From Actinostola sp. cb2023 (lineage: Eukaryota; Cnidaria; Anthozoa; Actiniaria; Actinostolidae), in NCBI GenBank assembly GCA_033675265.1, contig JAUJYZ010000504.1, forward strand, positions 62,001-126,000: a stretch of 64,000 bases of DNA, written 5' to 3'. The notes under the pieces are model-generated. The model was not told the origin of the DNA. It worked only from the letters and a program-made list of their open reading frames with translations, and ran no database searches. A program made the translations under genes and the position numbers. Each line of letters starts with the position of its first letter. Positions within the stretch are counted from its first letter, which is position 1. This document shows positions 1 through 10,800 of this stretch, in pieces.

Positions 1-172
1 AAACCCCCACCCACCCCCACAGCTACTGGAAAAAAAACGCACAGACAGGAAAAGAAAGATTGAAGTTCAATGTATCTTTGATGATGAGCCTAAGGCATTG
101 TTGTTATATCAACACTTCTAGCGACCGTGTAATGTATGTACCTGGGGGATTATCGAACCCTGTGTCTTGCTG

Positions 173-400
173 TGCCTTGCGGCAATGTTTTGCTTGTGTT
201 TTTACATGCACCTGCTAAAACTATAATGGCGACCCTAAAGACCCTGTGTCCAAGCCCATGATGCCTTGCGGCAATGTTTTGCTTGTGTTTTTACATGCAC
301 CTGCTAAAACTATAATGGCGACCCTAAAGACCCTGTGTCCAAGCCCATGATGCCTTGCGGCAATGTTTTGATTGTGTGTTTACATGCATCTGCTAAAACT
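173..400. repeat. 89-bp direct tandem repeat, about 2.6 copies
   Basis: The phrase TGCCTTGCGGCAATGTTTTG starts at 173, 262 and 351, giving a period of 89 bp. Copies one and two are almost identical. The third diverges after about 50 bp. No coding content is apparent. Confidence 0.85.
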
Positions 401-2447
401 ATATAAGATAGACTTTAATAGATCACTTGTTTTTAGTCAAGGAGCTGTTCAAACCGACACCGAATCCTTGAGATATTATTTGATTTGAAATCCCTTGTTA
501 ATTTCGATTTGCGCGCAAGGCACGATATGGGCTCGGTCACAGGGTATTTCATAACCTTAACCACCATACACTACACTGCAGACCACTAGAACTGAACACA
601 AGTGTGGAAATATGACTAAACACTTATCACGGAATGGTGAAGGAAAGTCCGCACGGGTAGAGACAGGAAAAAAAAAAAGATTAGACAGGAAGAGGAATGA
701 AAGAATTAAAAAAGGATCGATAGGATGGAAAAGGATACGATTACAAATAAAATAAAATAATAAATTTAAAAAAAAGGATGGAAAAGGAAATGAAGAAAAA
801 ATGAATAAGATGGAGGGAAGAATTTAATGATGACATGAAATAAGAAAAAAACTGAAGAGAAAAAGGGATGACTGAGAATAAAAGAAATATCGATACGATT
901 ATTACATTACAATTGTTTCGTGTACTAATTATCAGTTGCAATATAGAGTAAAAGCCACTAGACATGTCTGATCCATATCAACCTAATGGCATTAAGCGAT
1001 ACAACCACATGAAAATAATCCTGCCTTTTTTCCAGACGGCGTGTATATATTTTACTGATACCTAATCTCGCTGACAGCTTACCGAACGGTATATATTACA
1101 GCGTGTACATCCCTTTACAGCTTTTAGGAAGGCGCTCAAATCAAATTCACTACGCTTAATCATGTACGGAAATAAGCTTGATTTATTGATGACCTTAGAT
1201 TACCGCTAGTGCTTACTCAGACATGGAGATAAAGTTTTATTTCTCATTATGCCATGAACGGAAGTTCACTTTGAATGTGAACATTAATTTGATTTGTGAA
1301 TACATCGCCTGCAGCCATAACAAACCCTTCTTTGATCACGATATTTACTTCCAAGGTACAACATGGGGTTGCATGGGCGTGGCGGGGACAGGGTGTCTTG
1401 CGGTACAGTTAAGACTGGTTCCTATACAACCATGCATTCCCTATACACATTACACTAAGTGAAAACTATGACAAAGTACGGCTGAACGCCGAGATAATGA
1501 TTTTATTGTACAAATAACACTAGGGAAAATCGATATGTACAATTATTATACAAAATGGGTTTTGTATTACGATTTTATATTTGCCTTTATAGTAAACTAA
1601 CAACCGTAAGACCTCTCAACAGTCAGCATTGCTCTCTTTAATGTAGTTATCTGATTAAACACCACAGCTACGCTTATATTTGCATTAAATGTTTCTATGA
1701 GATCTGTGATTTTGTGAAATAACAGATTCATCATCATCATCATCCACCGAGTCATCATCATCATCATCCACCGCGCCATCATCATCACCACGATGGAAGA
1801 CTGATTGTCTAAAAGCAACTATTTCAGATCAAGCAAGGTAAAGACATTTCTAACCGGTGGGTGTGTAAGCCCGTTTGGTGTGTACACCCGGTATGTCCGG
1901 TGGGTGTGTCCCTCGCACTTTCAACCATGTCCCAATCACGTCCATCTGAAGAACAGTCCAGTATCAGGTAACAACAGCCAAAAGAAGGACGGTGGGTATG
2001 TACGCCCGGTATGTCCGGTGGCTGTGTATGCCCGGTGGCTGACGCCCGAATCACCGTCAGCATCAGAAATAATTATCTACATACATACATACACAACATC
2101 ACGTAAGATAATGTCAAAACTGCACTGATATTCGTATCTTTCATTTTCATTACTTTCAACATTTCCAGGCTTTCTAACTGATATTATTTCCTCTCTATTT
2201 CCACCGAGAATTCCTACCCTGCGTAGGGTGACACAGGTAGTATTGGTCCTCTAGTCTGTTCGTAAACCTCATGTCATCACAAGATATCCATCTCTTGTCC
2301 CTTCAACCGTTAGCTTCCAGGTGGCGTGATATCAGTGATTCTATCGATGTAGTGCAGCTCAGACGACACGACTTTCAAAGTGTCCACACCAGAATATAAT
2401 TCCCTGCAACACAGACAAAATCGTATACATGTATTGAATTATTAGTA

Positions 2448-3003
2448 CAGCCTTATACAGCTAATTGCGTAATCGTTGTCGGGTTGAAAGTCATAAATCA
2501 TAGAAGCTGAGTCCGCAAGGATGGATGGGAAATCAGTTCATGAGCCGCATTACATACAGATATATTCAATGTTCTCGTTACGTAGTTTTGAAGGTATATG
2601 AGCTATTTAACTAACATCCTACAAGTCTGGATAAAAAGGTCGATGATTTGACGATGTTATTTGAGAGTTTTATTTTCCCAGAGTTCCTTTTGGTCGTAGC
2701 TTTCATGATTTTCAACCCGACAACGATTATGCAATTAGCTATACAGCCTTTTGCAAAAATTCTGTCGCGACCAAGTATATCAGTATATCACTATATACCC
2801 GAAGATTTATACTATCAAATGAATGTGAAAATAACGTTTGTGTGTAGATTGTATCGTATTCCACGCTTGTACAGTCAACCATCTTGAAATGCGTGTACGG
2901 GTAGCGTTCGGGCATACGGGACTCACACGGGTATATAGTGATATAGTGATATAGTGATATACTTATATACTTGGTCGCGACAGAATTTTTGCAAAAGGCT
3001 GTA
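2448..3003. repeat. Nested inverted repeats
   Basis: Two overlapping inverted-repeat pairs are visible. The segment around 2448-2500 (ending in TGTCGGGTTGAAAGTCAT) is reverse-complementary to about 2699-2750. The segment 2745-2810 (CCTTTTGCAAAAATTCTGTC) is reverse-complementary to about 2931-3003. The middle segment is shared, so the block reads as a composite of foldback or MITE-like units. Confidence 0.7.
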
Positions 3004-3026
3004 TATAAACATGTATGACTATATTA

Positions 3027-3277
3027 CAGTCATTCTCAAAAAGGTTGTCCAGATGAAAAGACTACAATACTACAATAAAGTCACATGATTCATTATGTAT
3101 TTAATTTCCTCGCGTGGAATTTCAATTTGAGATGCAAAAGTACACGGCATTGCGAGAAGTGAATGTAATGGCGCTGGAATCTATTCGCAGTTCCGCGCGC
3201 AGAAAACAAAATGAATCACGTGACTTTATTGTAGTATTGTAGTCTTTTCATCTTGAAAACCTTTTTAAGAATGACTG
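3027..3277. mobile_element. MITE-like element with long terminal inverted repeats
   Basis: The left end CAGTCATTCTCAAAAAGGTT is matched in reverse complement by AACCTTTTTAAGAATGACTG at the right end. Complementarity continues for about 70 bp on each side, through GACTACAATACTACAATAAAG. There is no coding capacity, as expected of a non-autonomous DNA transposon. The superfamily is not determined. Confidence 0.7.
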
Positions 3278-3675
3278 CCTATTCTTGGGGGAGGGGGAAG
3301 ATGAAGAAAGAAAGAAAATCGGACTTTACTTCCGTACCCCTCCCCCCTACGACCATCAACACAGGTACCAGATAATTGCTGAATACATGTAGATTCCTTA
3401 GATAGAATGTAGACTGTACTGGTAAAATGAGGCCTTTGAGAATTGTTCTCAACAATAGTTAACACTTTGTAAGCTATGTAAATGTCAATTCTTCGGTATG
3501 CACTACGAAGTAGTACCCAGTCAATTAGCGTCCAAGTAGTTCATGTATCTGGTCACTGCAAGAGCTAGGGTCAGACGCTATACCTTCCAGGACCTTTTAT
3601 CTACAATTCTGGCGTACAATCGTAAGTACAACCTCTATGATAAACTTGCTTCGCGTTCACCAGAGTAATAACTTC

Positions 3676-3710
<35 letters not shown>

Positions 3711-4309
3711 AACGAGGAATTACAGATAAAGCTCTGCTTTTTTCCAATCTGGTCCTCCTAATAATAAATATATAAATATATGCACAAACTTCAAATACGA
3801 TTAATTCTAAATACTTCATTGTTGTAGTTCTAGTAGTATACGAAGACCTCCACAGCGATAGGGCAGTTATGTTGTTACATAACAGACTTGCGTAATAAGT
3901 GGTGTTGAAACGTTCGTCCAATGTACGCACATATTCTTTGGCCGAATTTACGTGTTAATTGTTAATGTTTAACACAGACAAAGAAACAATCCAGCAAAGA
4001 GAGAGACCGACCGACCGATTTGACAAACCGATACTGATAATAATATAATGATTTAATCATTTATATTGCGCAAACTAGCATAAATATCATCAATTGCGCA
4101 TTACAATAAAAACTGAAAAAGACTGAAAAAGATAGAGATGCAGAAAGACATATTGACAGACGGTCGGGCTTGCAGAAGAACAGTCAAGTGGACACTATGT
4201 ACATGACAAGACGGACAGACAGACAGACAGCTGGATAGAGACAGGCAGACAGACAGACAGACACCAAGCCTGATGTCCACTACGACCCGAGAAGCATAAG
4301 TAACTTGTG

Positions 4310-4860
4310 CCGTGTGAACACGGGCCCGCGCACGCAAGTACAAGGAGATGAAAAACAAATTAAGAGGATATTTATTTGAACATCGCGCAATATCCGCGAA
4401 AAGCGCCAAAAACGAGCGCTTTTGAACAGTTTGACTTTCGATTTTCGCTTTGGATTAACACTCTAATTTTATTTTAACTAAGCACAAACTATTAAAAACA
4501 AAGTAAATTGTCTGTTTAAAGCTGTTTTAGCGTTGTACAAAGCCATTTTCCTGCTTTTTGTTTCAAATTTGAGCTAATTCAGGGAAAAACATCAGCAATA
4601 ATAGTAAATATACAGATCTAGCCCATGTGGACAGTTTTCAAATCAAATTTTCACTTTGGATTAACACTCTAATTTCACTTTTACCGTTCAAAAACAATCA
4701 CAAATACCTTGAACTCTTTGCTAAAGCAGTTTTAGCCTTGTACAAAACGTATTCTCCATGCTATTGGTTTTTGGCGCTCAATACGCGCGTTCGTAAAGAA
4801 TATCCTCTTAATCCTTGTGCTTATGCTTGCGTCAGGTTCGTTTTCACAGTGAAATAACGC
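4310..4860. repeat. Inverted-repeat element at the 3' end of ENTR1
   Basis: The arm near 4332-4372 (CGCAAGTACAAGG ... TTAAGAGGATAT) is reverse-complementary to about 4796-4836 (ATATCCTCTTAATCCTTGTG). The pair GCGCCAAAAA (about 4405) and TTTTTGGCGC (about 4768) fits the same fold. Inside it, a segment beginning TTTGGATTAACACTCTAATTT occurs twice in direct orientation near 4450 and 4655. The outer boundaries are approximate. The right arm overlaps the predicted ENTR1 stop codon. Confidence 0.55.
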
Positions 4861-7800
4861 TTCTTGTGCTTGCGGCTTTGTTGCGTTGATGATATACATG
4901 TAGGTTAGCTAACCTCAGTGCTTGTTCAGCTCGTCTTGCTGCTAGAACCATCTCATCAGATGCAGCACGTGATTTCGCTTTAATTGACGTCAGAGTTGAG
5001 TGATGTGCGTCGAGAAGTTGTTGGTATGTTTCCCTGGAAACCGAGTCCGTCTGAAAAAAGTTTTTGAATGCTGTTAGTGTTTTTTTTAAAGACCTCTCAA
5101 AAGCCCTATAAGTCGTTGGTTAATGAATAGTCTTGTAAGCCGCATAGTATGAGCGCTGATTCCTTACACAATCAGACAATTGTACTGCAAACGTGCCATA
5201 CCGTCATGCCTTTCATTTCGTCTTTTAGTTTAGCGACTGACGCTTCTGCCTTCAAAGCACGTTTCTAGATGTAAATGAAATATAATATCATAAGATAGAA
5301 CTGTAAAAGAACAGATTGGAATAGAATGGAAATAGAATGGAAAATGATGTAGTAGAACAATTGGATGGGTGGGATTAGAATGGAATAGAACAAAAGATGC
5401 AATGGAAGTGAATGAGATAGAATGAAAACAGGATGGAATTGATTTGAATGAAATAGAATGAAACAGGATGGAATGGAATTGAATGAGATAGAATGAAAAC
5501 AGGATGGAATTGATTTGAATGAAATAGAATGAAACAGGATGGAATGGAATTGAATAAGATAGAATGAAAACAGGATGGAATGGAATTGAATAAGATAGAA
5601 TGAAAACAGGATGGAATGGAATTGAATGAGATAGAATGAAAACAGGATGGAATGGAATTGAATGAAATAGAATGAAAACAGGATGGAATGGAATTGAATG
5701 AAATAGAATGAAACAGGATGGAATGGAATTGAATGAAATAGAATGAAACAGGATGGAATGGAATTGAATGAAATAGAATGAAACAGGATGGAATAGAATT
5801 GAATGAGATAGAATGAAACAGGATGGAATGGAATTGAATGAAATAGAATGAAACAGGATGGAATGGAATTGAATGAGATAGAATGAAACAGGATGGAATG
5901 GAATTGAATGAAATCAGAAAATGAAATCAGAGAATGAAATAAGGAAGTAGTAAAGCTAGTAAAGTTGGTTTGTAAGAGTAATTTTATTTACCGTCGTCAA
6001 ATCTAAGTTTTGTTCAACCATTTGCACCATATTCTCTAGTGCGGCCGTATCTTCTGCTTCTCTTTTCTCTATCATCGTCAACTTCTTTTGAAGAGTTAAG
6101 ACTCTGAAAACACACATCAGATTGTAAACAAGACAAGATTTCCACTACCAATAAATGTATGGGTTGGCTGGTGGTCGGTCAAAAAACCCTGGCCATTGCA
6201 TATATGTACATGTACTCACTTTTTTCTTTCATTATCACGGGATAACGTGACATCTTCAACCTCTTTTTTTAATTTCTTATTATCTTCTCTCAGCTGATAA
6301 ACAAATGCAAAACATTAGTGACTAATTAAGGGAAACATGAAATAACAGGAAATAGAATATTGAGATTGATCAAATGTTCTAGAATACAAAGTAGTTCTCA
6401 AATACTGTAGACAATAATAACCTGATTAAGTTCTTCAATCAACATGAGTTGGTCATGTGAGCTGTTTGCAGACGCAACAACATAGTGCACGCTTCCACTA
6501 TCAGGAGAGTGACTGTTAACGGAATTATTTTTGTCATCAGCTTCAGAGTCTGAAGTGTCTGAACCAGGGGGGGTGAAGCCAAAGTCGTACTGAGAGTTGT
6601 CACCATTATCGTGTCCACCATGTGAAGACAAAGGTTTAACTTCATGCACCTCATCACCAATAATCTGGAAACATATATTTTTTACATTATCTACATGTAT
6701 CTTCTATAGTCAACTCTCCAAGTTGGACACTTTCACGACCAACTTTTGTTGTCTGGCTTCGCAAAGTGTCCGTCTAAACTTAGCTGTGTGTTCGAATATT
6801 TTGACTATAAAATTTATTATGACTAGATTTGTCCTCAACGTTTCGATACCTTCAGCCATCATTCTCAAGTGACATACCTAAAAACTAGAATTCACTGCTT
6901 ATGTAAACACTCTTGAGATTGATGCCTGAAGGTATCGAAACGTAGGGGACAAATATAGTTGTAATAATATTTCTCCTAAAAATCGAACTTGAGCTTATTA
7001 TGTGCAAATTTAGTTGATGTGTCTACTTAATTCTTGCAAAGGTATAGAATTTAAAAAAAAAAAAATTTTTTTCTATAATAAAAGATTTAAAATATGGAAT
7101 AGAAAACATCAAGTCTTATAGCAAGGTTGTCGGAGGACTATTAAAGTCACTTAATCATATTAACTTAAGTTTATATCTGTACAGACTAAGTCACATAGAA
7201 TATACACTTATTGTTCAACCCATGTACAATGTACTTTTAAACTTACACAATTGGCAGTAATAGGAAAGAAAACTTGCATACCAAGGTTAGTTGTCAGCTG
7301 ACATTCTACACCTATACACCATATTGTAAATAATTCTGCATGTATATACTAGTGTAAATTGAAGTTGAAGTTATTCATGAAACGTCTGGAATATAAATTA
7401 ACAAATTGAAGATGGTTTTGAGTTGTCTGTACTCTTATTGACACACACTTGACGTCATAAAATGTTCAAAACTCAAGTGGAATCACGAGCAATCTGTTTT
7501 TTACAATAACAAAGTCAAAAAGCATCCAAAAACAAGGAAAAAGTTTGAAAGAAAAACCGTTTCAAGCGCGTGCTGGCTCAGTGTGTGAGCGATTCATCAT
7601 ACAGTGTGTCTGCACTCTTATTGACAACGGCTGAGAGCCAATCAGATTGCAAGATTTCGCTCTGTTATTGCAAAATATTATTTTTGCCTGAAGAAGTCCG
7701 TCTTCTCTTTTTCAAATACTTTCCAGGCATGATCTTCGACATGTCACATGTATGCTACATATAGGAGTACCTATGGTGAGGTTATTTACAGGTATTATTT

Positions 7801-10800
7801 CTTGTTTAGCAGGTTTTATAAATACCTGTAAAACACGTTTTTTCTTGGAAGCTACATCTTTATCTTTTGAGACAAAGTTCTTGAAGGAGAACGGGTTTGC
7901 ATGGGTGTCTTTGCTAGCAGTTCCACCTGGAGAGAAAACACAAAACAAAACATTTATCCTAATCAACTTAAGACAATAATTACTGCTAATACAATGTAGT
8001 TACCCTTATGACCAATACTGCTGGTTACTTAGACCTTTATAGTTGGCCAATTTTCAGCTTATTACACACCCAAAAACTAGGTAATAAAAAGAGTTTGAAG
8101 TCTACGATTGAAACACCTACTGCAGTTTTATCTTTGTAAAACAATATTGAACAATACAAATCATAATTGTGGTTAGGGTTAATTTATTTTTAGTAACAGC
8201 CAACAACTGACACAATTCTGCCATCTGTTAAGAGGAAAGTAGTTGCTTGTAATGACTAGCATTGCTTTTATACAATATAATGCATGTGTGTGTGTTACAA
8301 AAAGGTATTCAATTCAATTCTGCAAGTTTTAAGCTTTGGGTCAATGGTTTAAAAATCTATTGAAAACCATACACTGAACTATACACTGTATTATTATTAT
8401 CACACTGTATGAGGTTATTGTATATTTACGTGTAAAAAAGCCTGAAGATTCAGTTCAAAGTGTGAACTCATAGTATTGTCTTCCTTTTCCCAGCCATTAT
8501 GAAGAACATGATCAAGTCATGGCAGACATTGTTATGACAATTAATTGGAGATCCAACATATTGGAATATAATAATAATAATAACTTTATTTGAGTCTCAA
8601 ATCTTCTGGCTTGGAATTATATGAAGATTACACACTGATTGACTGTATTGTGTGTATTATACCATGCCAATTATATAATCTATTCAAGTGGGTTATTGGG
8701 ACAGATGAAGCTATTGAATGTACAGTGTTTTTGCTTATTTTACTTGGGATTATCAAGCAAGATAACAAGTACATTGACGAATACATCCCAGTAACACAGT
8801 TTTCATTTTCTTTCCATCTATTTACTCTATACAGTTCCTCATACATTGTTCAGTTGTTCTTGCTTTGTACGAAACTTTTTCAGGTTGTTTGCACATGAGC
8901 TATGCTTGTTTGTGTTCGTTCGTATACTTATAGCCGTTGCAATTAGATTTTAAGCATCTAGCCCTCATGATGGGTGTTAGCATGAAAGCTTGGTGGTTTT
9001 CAATAAAACTGAATACACAGCATTGTACAAGTTATAGTACATACATACACACGTGTATGTGTTACACAGCTACGATTAACCCTTTTACCATGAATAAAAG
9101 AGCCATACATGTATCATGACACAGAACAATCAATTACTGACAGTCAGTCGTTATAGCAGACACCCATGGAACGTTTAAAATCTTTGTCCGTAATAGGAAC
9201 AATCCGTATTAACAAGAATCCGAGTGTTTTTCAATATACAGTTTCTGTAAATTTGGCTATTTGAGCATCCATTTCTTGTCCACAATAGTGAGGTGTCCGT
9301 TAAAGCAAGGTGTCTATAATAGCGAAGGTGTCCGAAGGTGAGAGTTGACTGTACAAACCAAAATAAAGAAAATGGACACCTGTTTTTAATTACAATTTTG
9401 TAGAAGAACGATTGCTATACGTAGGTAACTACATATCATATTTATATAAGGCTAAGGAAAGTAAATGATTTGTGAAATAATCTTCTTTAAAGAGGTTTAT
9501 GCAACACATTAATCTTCTTAGAAAACACAACTTCCACTTTGCACACTTAGACAAATGGATAGATGTAGAATATTAGTTATATACACCGTAAACTTCTCAC
9601 ACGACACAGTTCTAAGCATGTAATAATTGGAAGTAACAGCGCCACTTGTGCTTAAATTCCCTCTCAATTGCATCCTTGTCTAGTTTCCAAAGGAAGAAAA
9701 TAAATAGCAAAACATTTTATAGAATTTCTGTGTTCAAAAAGAAAAGAATGAGCTTCAAAAGTTTCAATTTCAATTACAATATAAACATATTGCCAGTACA
9801 TAAACTTAATAAATTCTTTAATATTTAGCAAATAAAATATTCTTGAAGTTTCAATTTTTTATGTGAAAAAAAACTAATACTAAATGTTTCTAGCACAGGA
9901 AAATGTGAAAGCAAAACTACTTTGATAAATTATTGATAAGACGGACAACTGACAAAACCATAAAAATGTTAAATAGAATCTTACCAATAAAATACATCAC
10001 AAGAAATCTTACAAAAAGTAAGATTACTGAGATGTGATCGTAGATGACTTGTCAACGCACTACGAAATCATTCTTAGTAAATTATAACGTCACCACAGAG
10101 AAATATAGTGGTTCTACATTACAAACTACAAGTACATTTATCTTCACATGATACATAATTTCTTACTTGCTCTTTGCACAACCATTGATGCTGACCCTTT
10201 AAGGGAATTAAACACGTACATTCTTGGTTTGTTAAGATATAAAATTCACACTGAAAAACTATTGGTTTTTGGTGCTATTCTTTCATCTCTGAGAAAACCA
10301 TGATGTTTTGCCAACTGAGAAATAATGAAGTCATCCACTAGAAACATGCATACATGTTTCCTCACCACAGCCTTATTCTGGTATATTTAGATTATTCATG
10401 GTACTCCAGATCATTGACATATAGCCATATGTTGAACAAATCCATGAACACGTGTCGCTGACTTAAAGTGAAGGAACCAATTGGAAGGCTTATGATATTA
10501 GAAAAGCTCTAATTAAAACCTTCTTTGTACATACGCCGTGAAAAATGTTTGCCATTATCATGACTGCAAGTTACTGGTTGACATGAGATATACTGAAGTA
10601 GTAGAGTATTAAACATATGTAGACTACATGTATGGTAATGTATGTGGCTTTGAATGGAAGCTCATGAATATGTAGTGGAGTCTGTAAGACAGAGATAAAG
10701 AGAATAGGGCTTCAAAACTTAAACCACAACCGTGTGGTGTTGCAAGACTCATTACCACATACTCTCATAGGAAGTCAGGAGTTAGGAATATCATTAAACC

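Larger units (their letters stand above)
1..4843. other. Intergenic region with repeats, no gene seen
   Basis: No exon-like coding stretch with recognisable protein similarity was found on either strand. The region holds an 89-bp direct repeat, A-rich and CAT/ATG microsatellite DNA, several inverted-repeat elements and CAGA-type microsatellite DNA near 4210-4262. It lies downstream of the minus-strand ENTR1 gene, so its right end probably includes that gene's 3'UTR. A minus-strand AATAAA lies at 4371-4376 and is a possible poly(A) signal, but it is inside repeat DNA. Confidence 0.6.
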
